The notes under the pieces: model-generated
Seen by the model: the letters and a program-made list of their open reading frames with translations, nothing else
Told to the model about the DNA's origin: nothing
Database searches by the model: none
NCBI GenBank assembly: GCA_002840535.1
Contig: PHBH01000005.1
Coordinates: 22,190-86,189 of the forward strand
Direction of reading: 5' to 3'
DNA length: 64,000 nt
Source of the DNA: Deltaproteobacteria bacterium HGW-Deltaproteobacteria-15
GTDB taxonomy: Bacteria > Desulfobacterota > DSM-4660 > Desulfatiglandales > HGW-15
Made by a program: the position numbers and the translations under genes
In this document: piece by piece, positions 51,819 through 60,437 of the stretch
Layout: every line of letters starts with the position of its first letter
Numbering within the stretch: position 1 is the first letter of the stretch

Positions 51819-54758
51819 TTAAACTTCTAATTCTTGCTCAATCCTCTTCAGGTAAATCACCGCCGGCTTCGTGTTCAGATGATGCAGGACCTGATAGGCT
51901 CTCGGATTGTGAATGAGTTTGGACACCCTGCTTTCCGGGTCTATCAGGTTTCCGAAGACAAGCGCATTCGTCGGGCAGGTCTGCGCGCATGCCGTGGTGA
52001 AATCCCCGTCCTTCACGGGACGGTCATTTTCCCTTGCACGCGATTTGGCCTCTGCTATGCGCTGGATGCAGAATGAGCATTTCTCCATGACCCCCTTCTG
52101 GCGCACCGTCACATCCGGGTTCAGCTGCAAGTCCAGAGGCCACGGCCGCTCCCACGTGAACCAGTTGAAACGCCGGACCTTGTAGGGGTCGTTCTGCGAA
52201 CAGAAGCGGGTGCCGAAGCAGCGGTTATAGATCTGGTTGTTCAGCCCGTCTATGCTGTGATGCGGGGCATAGATCGGACAGACCGCCTCGCAGGGGGCCG
52301 AATCGCAGTGCTGGCAGAGCATAACCAGCCAGTGGACGCGATGGTCGTCTTTTCCGAAATACCGCTGCACACGGATCCACGACATTTCGCGGCCCTTCAG
52401 GATCTGCTCTCTTCCCACAAATGCCACATTGTTCTCGGCATAGCATGCCGTCACACATGCGCCGCACCCGATGCACCGGTCGAGATCCACTACCATGGCC
52501 CATCGATAATCGGGGTGAACATGGGCCGGGTAAACGTCCCTTTTTCCATCCCAGCCCGAGGGGAGCGGCATGGTGATTTTCGGTTTTTTCCCTGAGGAAA
52601 GATCTTCCCGGTGCTTCTCGAGGGTAGTCGTTTCCAGGATGTGACGCCCGTGCTCATAGAAGCTTCCGTCCGTATTGGCAATCGGAAAATGTTCGCCCGT
52701 TTTCCGGAGACGTACTAACAGCGGCAAGGCTCCTGCACCCTCTTCGGTTTCGAGAGGGAAAAGAATCGTGGGATTGCCTGGGAGCCCTTCCGTAAAACGC
52801 CCATAGGAGACATGACCTTGCCCCAGCGGAATCGCGATGGTTCCCGGGCCTACCGTGGGAATCGGGAGCGCCGGGACCCTCATGACCCCGTAATCGGATC
52901 GGATCTCCAAGAGGTCTCCTTTTCCGATGCTGAGCGCGCTTGCCGTTTCCGGGTGGATTTCGACCCAGCCGGACCAGGTCACCTGCGTGACGGGATCGGG
53001 CAGTTCCTGGATCCAGGGGCTGTTCGCCATGCGGCCGTCGTAAAACTGGATGGTCGGATAGGCGACTAAACGAAGCTCCTCTTTTCCACCCTCTCCATTT
53101 CCCGGAGGCGGGAATGAAAACGTTTCAGAAGTTCGTTCAGGGGATTTGGCTTTTTCAGATCCCTTTTCGATGTACATGCCCCCTTGCTGAAGGGACTTTG
53201 CCCAGAAAAGGGGAAAGGGGTCAGCCGATCCAGAATTCTTCCAGCGCTGTTCCCAGGAGACCAGAAGGAGGTGACGGAAGTCCTTCCAGGGAAAACGGTT
53301 TCTCCCTGGTATCTCCTTACCGCTTCGGATCAGCAAATCCCCCAGGGCCTGTGTATCATAGAGATTTCCCATCACCGGCTGGATGAGCCCGGTGATCCCT
53401 TGCTTTGGGGAGAACTCGCCCCAGGATTCCAGGGGGGTATGGGTCGGGAAGATGAAATCCGCCATCGCGGTGGTCTCGTCCATGAAACTGGAAAAGCTGA
53501 TGACCGTTGAGACCCTTTCGACAGCCTCCCTGACGTTCCATGAGGCCGGGAGGGTGAACAGGGGGTTGGCATCATGAATCAGAAAAACGTCTGTCCCTCC
53601 GGATGCCATCCTTGCAAACATCTCTTTCAATGCTCTTGGATGCGCAAGGTGTCCTTGAGCCGATTCACGATTCCACTCGATGAGCTCCTTCGTAGCAGGA
53701 TTCCACGAGTTGAGCGCATTGGCGGCAACGGCAGCCTCCGCACCCAGGGTGGAAAAGAACGTCAAACCCTCGGCAAGTGCCAGAGGTCTCCTGGCCTCCG
53801 AGAACCGGTGTGCAATGGCGCGGATGCTCTTCTCGGCAACACCGGTCCGCCCGGCGACAGCGGGAATGGAGTATCCCTTCAGAAGCCCCTTCAAAGCTCC
53901 TTCCCGGGGATAAGCTTCTTTTTGTTCCATCAACGCCAGAAGGATACCGATCCCGACCAGGTACTCGTCCCCGGGTTTCACCAGGATATGGCGATCCGCA
54001 TTAGCCGCCGTGATGGAGTGTCTTGGCCCGACAAAGACAAAGAAATTCTTCCTCCCCCCTTTCGGCTCATGAAAGAGCGCGAACTGCCTTGCGTATTCCA
54101 CGTTGGAAAGCCAGGTCTCAAGAAATCCGGCATTGAAGGAGATGAGGAAGTCTGCCTGATCGATCCGATACGTGGGAATTCCTTCCCGACCGAAGACAGT
54201 GCGGTTGGCGTTCTCGAGCGGTTCGTACATGAGGGGCTCAAAAAGCACATGGCGGCCGTCCGGTGCAAGAGAAACCCATTGCTCGACAAGGTCGCGCAAT
54301 GGTCCAGTGATCAGTTCGGTCATGAAGACCAGCCGCCCGGGCTCACGCTTTTGAACACCCTTTCGCAACACCCCGGCGATGATCTCTTCCGCCTCGGGCC
54401 AGGTCATTGAAACAAACCCGGAGGGGGTCTTTCGCAGAGGTCTTTGAATGCGGTCGGGATCGTAGAGGCGAGTGAGAGAAGCCTGCCCGCGCGGGCAGAG
54501 CGCTCCCTCACCGATGGGATTTTCCGGATTTCCCTCCAGCTTGATGACACGGCCGTCCCTGTTCTTTGCATGCATGCCGCAGCCCGCCGGGCATTCACGG
54601 CAGGTGGTTGCGAACCAGGAAGGTTTCCCCGGAATGATGGATTCAGGAGGGATAGTATAGGGTAAGCGCACCCCCGTGTCCTGCGAAGTACAACCGATTG
54701 TCCCTGTTCCAGCCAGTCCGAGCAGCTTTAGGAAGTTCCTTCGGCTGATACCGCTCAT
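51819..54758 (-). CDS. actB: Alternative complex III subunit ActB (molybdopterin oxidoreductase-like plus Fe-S domain)
   Basis: 979 aa. A Tat signal (SRRNFLKLLGLAG) precedes a lipobox-like Cys23. The N-terminal cluster has Cys53-Cys56-Cys60-Cys88 (TTCRECPAGCG to LCPRG), and the molybdopterin-enzyme fold fills about 90-730. The C-terminal ferredoxin-like domain has CIGCGACVTAC, CQHCDSAPCEAVCP, CFGTRFCSQND and CSFCIQRI with CAQTCP. In the third set the usual last Cys is Asp (CSQNDPYK), consistent with one 3Fe-4S cluster as found in ActB. ActB is not expected to bind molybdenum. It accepts electrons from quinol through ActC. It is the first gene of the operon. Confidence 0.9.
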   Translation of the reverse strand: MSGISRRNFLKLLGLAGTGTIGCTSQDTGVRLPYTIPPESIIPGKPSWFATTCRECPAGCGMHAKNRDGRVIKLEGNPENPIGEGALCPRGQASLTRLYDPDRIQRPLRKTPSGFVSMTWPEAEEIIAGVLRKGVQKREPGRLVFMTELITGPLRDLVEQWVSLAPDGRHVLFEPLMYEPLENANRTVFGREGIPTYRIDQADFLISFNAGFLETWLSNVEYARQFALFHEPKGGRKNFFVFVGPRHSITAANADRHILVKPGDEYLVGIGILLALMEQKEAYPREGALKGLLKGYSIPAVAGRTGVAEKSIRAIAHRFSEARRPLALAEGLTFFSTLGAEAAVAANALNSWNPATKELIEWNRESAQGHLAHPRALKEMFARMASGGTDVFLIHDANPLFTLPASWNVREAVERVSTVISFSSFMDETTAMADFIFPTHTPLESWGEFSPKQGITGLIQPVMGNLYDTQALGDLLIRSGKEIPGRNRFPWKDFRHLLLVSWEQRWKNSGSADPFPLFWAKSLQQGGMYIEKGSEKAKSPERTSETFSFPPPGNGEGGKEELRLVAYPTIQFYDGRMANSPWIQELPDPVTQVTWSGWVEIHPETASALSIGKGDLLEIRSDYGVMRVPALPIPTVGPGTIAIPLGQGHVSYGRFTEGLPGNPTILFPLETEEGAGALPLLVRLRKTGEHFPIANTDGSFYEHGRHILETTTLEKHREDLSSGKKPKITMPLPSGWDGKRDVYPAHVHPDYRWAMVVDLDRCIGCGACVTACYAENNVAFVGREQILKGREMSWIRVQRYFGKDDHRVHWLVMLCQHCDSAPCEAVCPIYAPHHSIDGLNNQIYNRCFGTRFCSQNDPYKVRRFNWFTWERPWPLDLQLNPDVTVRQKGVMEKCSFCIQRIAEAKSRARENDRPVKDGDFTTACAQTCPTNALVFGNLIDPESRVSKLIHNPRAYQVLHHLNTKPAVIYLKRIEQELEV

Positions 54759-54855
54759 TGCGAGTTTCTCTTTCCGTTACGGGAGCTAGGCCTGTAATAC
54801 TACAGCCAAAGAATGAAAGCAATTATCCGGAAATACTATTCTCCTCAGCTGTTTT

Positions 54856-54884
54856 GGGTAAATAGGGTGAATAATGTATTCGCC
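54856..54884. promoter_or_regulatory. Shared spaced motif upstream of actB
   Basis: GGGTAAATAGG is followed after 7 nt by ATGTATTC and GCC, about 100 nt before the actB start. Block sequences and spacing match 37295-37322. In the 54759-54986 spacer I found no better promoter; a TTGCTT-N17-TATTAC pair nearer actB is too weak to call. Confidence 0.4.
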
Positions 54885-54986
54885 ATACCGATCAAAAAAG
54901 CAAGTCCAATCAAAGAAGGACGGTTGGTGGGAGTTTAGATCGGTCGAACCTGGCCCGGGTCCTCCACAGCTAACCTGACTTTACAT

Positions 54987-55838
54987 CTACCCGTTGATGA
55001 TTCTTCCCCCATTGGGGTGCAGCACCTGACCACTCATGTAAGAAGAATCCTGGGAGGCGAGGAACACATAGCAAGGGGCCACCTCCTCGGGTTGTCCCGC
55101 CCTTTTCATGGGTGTGTTTGCCCCGAACGACATGACGTGTTCCGCATCGAATGTGGCTGGAATCAAAGGGGTCCAGATAGGTCCCGGCGCAACTCCATTT
55201 ACGCGCACACCCTTCTCGGCCAGGTGAAGACTGAGGGAGCGGGTAAAGGCCACGATGGCGCCTTTGGTGGATGCGTAATCGAGGAGTGAAGGATGTCCGG
55301 CATAAGCGGTGACAGAGGTTGTGTTGATGATTGCAGATCCCGGCTTCAAATGAGGAAGGCAGGCCTTTACCAGGTAGAACATGGAAAAGATATTTGTCCG
55401 AAATGTGCGGAGCAACCCCTCGGCCGTTATGTCGGCGATACTTTCCCGCTCGTGCTGCTCGGCAGCGTTGTTGACCAGGATATCAAGCCTTCCGAAATTC
55501 TCGATGATCTTTTCTACGGCTTCCGCGCAGAAGTTCTCCTCTCCCACATCGCCGCTGAACAGGGCACAACGGCGGCCTTCTTTCTTCACCCGGTTTTTTG
55601 TGTCTTCCGCATCCCCGTGCTCCTTCAGATACAGGATGGCGATGTCGGCGCCTTCCTTGGCAAAGGCGATGGCCACAGCGCGCCCGATGCCGCTGTCGCC
55701 TCCGGTGATCAGCGCAACCTTGTCCTTGAGCTTTCCGGCCGGGAGATAATCACCGCCCTCTGTTTGAGGTCTAGGATCCATCTTGGCGCGAACTCCCGGT
55801 TGCTTCTGCTGCTGTGGTGGAAATGGCTTCTTCTTCAA
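54987..55838 (-). CDS. Short-chain dehydrogenase/reductase, general-stress type
   Basis: 283 aa from a TTG at 55838, with GGGAGAGATCAA upstream. Features: a Pro/Gln-rich N-terminus (PPQQQKQPGV), the Rossmann motif ITGGDSGIGRAVA (about 45-57), NNAAEQHE (NNAG-like), catalytic Tyr-Lys in LLDYASTKGAIV with Ser upstream (NTTSVTAY), and the C-terminal YMSGQVLHPNGGRIING. Proteins with this N-terminus (YhdF/YghA type) are linked to oxidative and general stress; the substrate is not known. It is divergent from the DUF1328 gene, and both belong with other stress-type genes here. Confidence 0.88.
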   Translation of the reverse strand: MKKKPFPPQQQKQPGVRAKMDPRPQTEGGDYLPAGKLKDKVALITGGDSGIGRAVAIAFAKEGADIAILYLKEHGDAEDTKNRVKKEGRRCALFSGDVGEENFCAEAVEKIIENFGRLDILVNNAAEQHERESIADITAEGLLRTFRTNIFSMFYLVKACLPHLKPGSAIINTTSVTAYAGHPSLLDYASTKGAIVAFTRSLSLHLAEKGVRVNGVAPGPIWTPLIPATFDAEHVMSFGANTPMKRAGQPEEVAPCYVFLASQDSSYMSGQVLHPNGGRIING

Positions 55839-56044
55839 TTGATCTCTCCCTTCCTCCTGCCCCTGGTGGGGCGTGCGCTGAGTGGCCGATGGCTGGCCGT
55901 CAACTCTCAGGACTGATCATAGGGGGACGCAACTGCGAAGGAAATGGAAGAAACCCTGTATTTGTGAGAACACATGCTCGCATCTTGCACTCTGCATTCT
56001 CAGTCTTTCACTCACAGGGGGATAATAAGTGTGACACACTGCAC

Positions 56045-56064
56045 AAATAGGGTGATACCCCCAT
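56045..56064. promoter_or_regulatory. AAATAGGGTGA-type motif upstream of the DUF1328 gene
   Basis: AAATAGGGTGATACCCCCAT lies about 75-90 nt before ATG 56135. It shares AAATAGGGTGA with the actB-upstream site and also contains an inverted repeat GGGT-GAT-ACCC. It is in the 55839-56134 divergent spacer, so it could serve the SDR gene too. Confidence 0.35.
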
Positions 56065-56134
56065 TCCTTTCCACTCATAAAATGACGATGTTGTTGCAGA
56101 ATGAGCTCCAGAGAGCAGTAAAGGAGGTGTGGGG

Positions 56135-56311
56135 ATGCTTACATGGGCCGCAATTTCCCTGGTCATCGCTATCGTTGCAGCCTTGTTGGGTTTCGGCGGC
56201 ATTGCCTCAGCCGCAGCGGGAATCGCAAAGATCATATTCTTTGTTTTTCTGGTCATTTTTGTAATTACCCTTGTGGCAGGTCTGATGAGGAGGCCAGGAA
56301 CCAGGTTGTAG
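56135..56311 (+). CDS. DUF1328 small membrane protein (YtjA-like)
   Basis: 58 aa from ATG 56135, with AAGGAGG 7 nt upstream (a GTG at 56129 is too close to it). The sequence [20 protein letters not shown] followed by [20 protein letters not shown] is the full DUF1328 signature with two membrane helices. The family is induced by stress and membrane damage in several bacteria; no biochemical role is known. It is the first of a pair with the YtxH gene. Confidence 0.9.
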   Translation: MLTWAAISLVIAIVAALLGFGGIASAAAGIAKIIFFVFLVIFVITLVAGLMRRPGTRL

Positions 56312-56405
56312 CGGTGTGAGTTTTTTCAGGCGTCTGATGTTTCAAGTGTCTGACAAACGCTTACGATGGTCGCGGCGATCATGCCGCGCGAAAGGAGGTT
56401 TTTTT

Positions 56406-56723
56406 ATGGAAGACGGCAGGAAGAATATGGAGCGGCTCACCTATTTTCTCATGGGCAGCGCAGTGGCTGCCGGATTGGCCTTTCTGGTGAGTCCCAAGTC
56501 CGGAAGAGAGACTCGCGAGATCCTTGCCAGCAAGGCGAAAGAAGGGAAGGATTTCCTCGGCAGCCAGCTCCGCCGAGGCCGGGAGTACATGATGAAAGGA
56601 AAGGAACAGGTCTCTGAACAGGCCAAGGATATGGCTTCTCGCGCAAAAGAAACCGCCCGTGAGCAGGTGGAAAAGATTCAGTCTACAGAAAAAGAAGGTC
56701 CCGAGACGATATCGCCCCTGTGA
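56406..56723 (+). CDS. YtxH-domain membrane protein
   Basis: 105 aa from ATG 56406, with AAAGGAGG 7 nt upstream; the longer frame from 56316 is rejected. One membrane helix (FLMGSAVAAGLAFLVSPKSG, about 13-32) ends in the SPKSGRETR motif of YtxH proteins. A charged coiled coil follows (KGKEQVSEQAKDMASRAKET). YtxH proteins are general-stress proteins of unknown function. Its type resembles the DUF3618 gene at 41416, which also has this kind of amphipathic tail. Confidence 0.87.
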   Translation: MEDGRKNMERLTYFLMGSAVAAGLAFLVSPKSGRETREILASKAKEGKDFLGSQLRRGREYMMKGKEQVSEQAKDMASRAKETAREQVEKIQSTEKEGPETISPL

Positions 56724-56742
56724 TAGTCCCCCTATCTTCGTG

Positions 56743-56799
56743 CCCCGCCTGGGCGGATGTGCGAATTCCTCCCCCTTGCCGGGGGAGGAGTAGGCGGGG
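56743..56799. terminator. Nested hairpin between the stress pair and the sugar operon
   Basis: Outer stem CCCCGCCT (56743-56750) with AGGCGGGG (56792-56799); inner stem CCTCCCCC (56768-56775) with GGGGGAGG (56781-56788). A further small hairpin GTGCTC/GAGCAT follows at 56800-56816. No T-run, so factor-independent termination is uncertain. Confidence 0.4.
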
Positions 56800-56853
56800 T
56801 GTGCTCGTAAGAGCATACGCCATTCACCACACCAACGGCATCAGGGAGAAGGC

Positions 56854-57975
56854 ATGGTAAAGGCACATGTTCTGGTCACGGGAGGCGCTGGGTTCATCGG
56901 CTCTCACCTTGTGGACGACCTGTTGCGGTGCGGCCATCGGGTCCGCATCCTGGACAACCTGACGAGCCAAGTACACCCCCGGGGCGAAGTTCCCGTTTAT
57001 CTGAACAGGGAGGCCGAGTTCATCAAAGGTGACGTGAGAAACCCGGAGGATGTGCGTCGTGCTCTCGATGGAATTGATGCAGTGATCCATCTTGCAGCTG
57101 CAGTAGGGGTCGGACAAAGCATGTACCAGGTGCAGGACTACACCAGCGTAAATAACTTCGGTACTGCGGTTCTGCTCCAGAAACTCATCAATCGGCCGGT
57201 CGGCAAACTCGTGGTGGCCTCGAGCATGAGCATCTATGGTGAAGGTCTCTATCGCTCGGAAGACGGCTCGTTCTTTGCCGACGCGAAACGATCCCTCGAA
57301 CAGCTGACAGCGGGCCGTTGGGAAATCTATCAGGGGAACGGCGCTCCTCTTGTGCCGCTTCCGACACCCGAGAGCAAGAAGCCCTCCCTTTCCTCCATCT
57401 ACGCGCTCACAAAGTATGACCAGGAGCAGATGTGTCTGCTGATCGGACGTGCTTACGGAATATCCACGGTTGCTCTGCGGTTCTTCAACGTGTACGGCGC
57501 AAGGCAGGCCCTCTCCAATCCTTATACCGGTGTTCTGGCGATTTTCGCCTCACGATACCTGAACAATAAACCCCCTCTTGTATATGAGGATGGGATGCAG
57601 AAGCGGGATTTCGTGAGCGTTCATGATGTAGCGAGCGCATGCCGCCTCGCACTCGAGTGCCCTGACGCGGCGGGGTTTCGAATAAACATCGGGAGCGGCC
57701 GGCCCTACACGATTTCCGAGGTGGCGAAGGAAATCGGCAGGGTGCTCCACAAGGAGCATGTCATGCCGCAGATTACCGGCAAGTACCGGATGGGAGACAT
57801 CCGGCACTGCTTTGCCGATATCTCCCTTGCCCGTTCCGTTCTGGGGTATTCACCCAAAGTCGACTTCGGGGAAGGGCTTGAAGCCCTCTCTGTCTGGCTC
57901 GTACAGCAGAGCGCAGAGGACTATCTGGAGCGTGCTGCACTTGAGCTTCAGAGCCGGGGCTTGACCATTGGATGA
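56854..57975 (+). CDS. NAD-dependent sugar epimerase/dehydratase (dTDP-rhamnose 4-epimerase-like)
   Basis: 373 aa with AGGGAGAAGG upstream. Extended SDR: VLVTGGAGFIGSHLVDDLL (NAD site), INRPVGKLVVASSMSIYGEG (catalytic Ser/Thr region), and Tyr-Lys in SSIYALTKYDQEQ. The insert between the last two motifs (about 145-185) and FFNVYGARQALSNPYTGV are typical of the dTDP-L-rhamnose 4-epimerase/GDP-mannose 4,6-dehydratase neighbourhood. The precise sugar is not determined. First gene of the plus-strand glycosylation operon. Confidence 0.85.
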   Translation: MVKAHVLVTGGAGFIGSHLVDDLLRCGHRVRILDNLTSQVHPRGEVPVYLNREAEFIKGDVRNPEDVRRALDGIDAVIHLAAAVGVGQSMYQVQDYTSVNNFGTAVLLQKLINRPVGKLVVASSMSIYGEGLYRSEDGSFFADAKRSLEQLTAGRWEIYQGNGAPLVPLPTPESKKPSLSSIYALTKYDQEQMCLLIGRAYGISTVALRFFNVYGARQALSNPYTGVLAIFASRYLNNKPPLVYEDGMQKRDFVSVHDVASACRLALECPDAAGFRINIGSGRPYTISEVAKEIGRVLHKEHVMPQITGKYRMGDIRHCFADISLARSVLGYSPKVDFGEGLEALSVWLVQQSAEDYLERAALELQSRGLTIG

Positions 57976-58019
57976 AGCGCTCCGGAGGCACTGAACTGGA
58001 GCAGGAAAGGGGTTTTCTT

Positions 58020-59084
58020 GTGTGGGGCGGAAGATATACCTTGATTACCGGAGGTGCGGGGTTTATCGGGACAAATCTGGCAGACCGCATCCTCCATTCC
58101 GGAAAAAGGGTGTTGATCCTGGACAATCTGTCACGGCCGGGCGTTGAGGAGAACGCAAGCTGGCTCGCCGGGACTCACGGCGATCTTGTTCAGATCAGGG
58201 TGCAGGACGTTCGGGACCGGAAGGCGGTGTCGGAGGCCGTTCAGGGGGCCGATCAGATTTTTCACCTGGCCGCACAGGTCGCAGTGACCACCAGCGTGGA
58301 TGACCCGCTGCAGGACTTTGAAATCAACCTTATCGGGACACTGAACCTTCTGGAGGCCGTGCGCAAATCCGGCCGAATAATTCCCCTGATCTTCACCTCC
58401 ACCAACAAGGTGTACGGGCAACTCGAGGGTCTGGGGGTGAGAAAGAACGGTTCCCGGTACGAGCCGCTGGAACCTGAGATACGGGTACGCGGCATCAGTG
58501 AGGAACGACCGCTCAACTTCTGCAGCCCCTACGGATGCTCGAAGGGAGCTTCCGATCAGTACGTGATGGACTATACGCGCACGTATGACCTGAGGGCCGC
58601 CGTTTTCCGCATGAGCTGCATTTACGGTCCGCACCAGTTCGGCACGGAAGATCAGGGATGGGTGGCCCATTTTCTGATATCGGCCATGGAAGGAGCGCCC
58701 ATTACCGTGTACGGCGACGGCTTTCAGGTGAGGGACATCCTCTATGTAAACGACTTGGTGGATGCATTTCTTCTTGCACAGTCCCGGATCGAGACAATCA
58801 GGGGCAATGCTTTCAACATCGGCGGGGGTCCTTCCAGGACCATCAGCCTGGTCGAATTGATCGCCCGAATCGAAGCGCTTCAGGGAAGCCGGCCCGGTGT
58901 CCGTTTTTCAGACTGGAGGGTTGGGGATCAGAAGTATTACGTCTCGGACACGGGCAAATTCCACAAGGCGACGGGCTGGTTTCCGAAAGTCGACGTAGTC
59001 GAGGGCACTACCAGACTTCATGAATGGATTCTTGCCGCAAGACCCTCCCCTATCCGTGCGGCCGGGCTTGGAGCGACCGCTTAG
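58020..59084 (+). CDS. NAD-dependent epimerase (CDP-paratose 2-epimerase-like)
   Basis: 354 aa from GTG 58020, with AGGAAAGGGG 7 nt upstream. The Rossmann motif then begins at residue 4, as in relatives. An ATG at 57972 that overlaps the previous stop is the alternative. Motifs are YTLITGGAGFIGTNLAD, PLIFTSTNKVYGQLEG and NFCSPYGCSKGASDQYVMDY. The last is diagnostic of the CDP-tyvelose/paratose 2-epimerase group. It would act on an NDP-sugar for the GTs downstream. Substrate unproven. Confidence 0.82.
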   Translation: MWGGRYTLITGGAGFIGTNLADRILHSGKRVLILDNLSRPGVEENASWLAGTHGDLVQIRVQDVRDRKAVSEAVQGADQIFHLAAQVAVTTSVDDPLQDFEINLIGTLNLLEAVRKSGRIIPLIFTSTNKVYGQLEGLGVRKNGSRYEPLEPEIRVRGISEERPLNFCSPYGCSKGASDQYVMDYTRTYDLRAAVFRMSCIYGPHQFGTEDQGWVAHFLISAMEGAPITVYGDGFQVRDILYVNDLVDAFLLAQSRIETIRGNAFNIGGGPSRTISLVELIARIEALQGSRPGVRFSDWRVGDQKYYVSDTGKFHKATGWFPKVDVVEGTTRLHEWILAARPSPIRAAGLGATA

Positions 59085-59160
59085 CAGGAGGCGTTTAAAA
59101 TACGGAGGTATATCCGCCCTGTCTGTACGAGTTCGGTTCGCGGCTTGTGAAAGAAATGTG

Positions 59161-59377
59161 ATTTCACCGCCCGCTTCGCTAGAGACGCAGAGGTCGCAGA
59201 GGATTTTTGTTTTTGACTTACAGGGAGACGACTGCAAGTCCAAAAGAAAGCCGGAGCCTGATCATAGGGAGATTTGGCATCTGACTTGAGAAGTCAGTCG
59301 TTCTTTTCATTTGCCGACATCTCCCGGCAAGTGAAAATCCTCTCGACTCTGCGCCCTCTGCGTCTCTGCGGTGAAAT
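59161..59377. repeat. 217-bp element with 10-bp terminal inverted repeats
   Basis: The ends ATTTCACCGC (59161-59170) and GCGGTGAAAT (59368-59377) are exact reverse complements. Inside the ends are CGCTAGAGACGCAGAGGTCG and CTCTGCGCCCTCTGCGTCTC, similar to the ends of copies A-C and the 38569 element. Internal palindromes TTTGCCG/CGGCAAG (59310-59332) and GACTT/AAGTC are present. It fills the 59085-59429 spacer between the epimerase and dehydrogenase genes. Confidence 0.85.
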
Positions 59378-59429
59378 TCTGTTTTGTGCTGGTACTGAAT
59401 TCCTGTTGGGTGAACGATGGAGGCTGTAT

Positions 59430-60380
59430 ATGAGATCTGCAGTGCTTGTTGCTCCGCGAGACATTCGAATGAGGGAAGTCCCTGTGCCGTCCCCCGGTCC
59501 CGGCCAGGTACGGGTCCGTCTGGAAGGATGTGGGATATGCGCTTCCAGCCTGCCTATCTGGGAGGGAAAGCCATGGTTCACCTATCCTGCCGAGCCGGGC
59601 ACCCCCGGCCACGAGGCGTGGGGAAGGATCGACGCTCTCGGTGAAGGCGTGGAACGGCTCCTGCCCGGCCGGAGGGTGACGATGCTCTCTTCCCATGGTT
59701 TTGCCGAATACGATTTGGCCAACGCCGAGGAGGTGGTAGAGATCCCGGAGTTTCTGGAAGGCCGGTCCGTACCCGGGGAGCCCCTTGGATGCGCCATGAA
59801 CATCTATGGCCGCACCGGTCTCAAGGGAGGCGAAAGCGTAGCCATTGTGGGGATCGGCTTTCTCGGAGCGATCCTGACCAGATTGGCAGTGGCTAAAGGC
59901 TGCCGCGTCTATGCTCTTGGCCGCAGGCCCTTTGCCCTGCAGCTTGCCTCCTCGCTCGGTGCCAGGACCTGCCTCATGGACGATCATCAGAGGGTGCTGA
60001 ATGAAATGGCATCTCTGACCGACGGTCAGGGCTGTGACGTGGTGATCGAAGCGACCGGCATGCAGTGGCCCCTGGACCTGGCCGGGGAGCTGACCCGGGT
60101 CAGAGGCCGCATGGTGATAGCCGGATATCACCAGGACGGACCGCGGCAGGTGAACATGCAGCTGTGGAACTGGCGCGGCATCGACGTGATCAATGCCCAT
60201 GAGAGGGATCCTTCGGTCTATACCCGCGGGATCCGGGATGCGATCAGCGCCATGCAAAGCGGGCTGCTCGATCCCTTTGCCCTGTACACCCACACCCTTC
60301 CCCTCGAGCGGATCGGCGAAGGGTTCGCCATGATGGAGAATCGTCCGGAAGGGTTCTTCAAAGCGGTGGTGAGCATATGA
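59430..60380 (+). CDS. Medium-chain (zinc-type) alcohol dehydrogenase-like protein
   Basis: 316 aa from ATG 59430, with GATGGAGG 7 nt upstream; the longer frame translates the repeat element. MDR features: EGCGICASSLPIWEG, GTPGHEAWGRI (GHE motif), and the NAD site VAIVGIGFLGAILTRL. The four-cysteine structural zinc lobe is missing, as in the shorter sugar-related MDRs. It probably oxidises or reduces a sugar or NDP-sugar for this operon. Its neighbours are two epimerases and a Gfo/Idh enzyme. Confidence 0.83.
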   Translation: MRSAVLVAPRDIRMREVPVPSPGPGQVRVRLEGCGICASSLPIWEGKPWFTYPAEPGTPGHEAWGRIDALGEGVERLLPGRRVTMLSSHGFAEYDLANAEEVVEIPEFLEGRSVPGEPLGCAMNIYGRTGLKGGESVAIVGIGFLGAILTRLAVAKGCRVYALGRRPFALQLASSLGARTCLMDDHQRVLNEMASLTDGQGCDVVIEATGMQWPLDLAGELTRVRGRMVIAGYHQDGPRQVNMQLWNWRGIDVINAHERDPSVYTRGIRDAISAMQSGLLDPFALYTHTLPLERIGEGFAMMENRPEGFFKAVVSI

Positions 60381-60437
60381 ACCGAAAACAGCGAGCGCAT
60401 CCCCGCAGCTTGGCTGCGGCTTCAGAGCGAGTCCAAA

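Noticed and set aside
51819..54758. Formate dehydrogenase or nitrate reductase
   Set aside because: The molybdopterin-like fold is fused to an Fe-S domain in one chain, and neighbours are ActC and ActD. This is the ActB arrangement, which is not expected to hold molybdenum.
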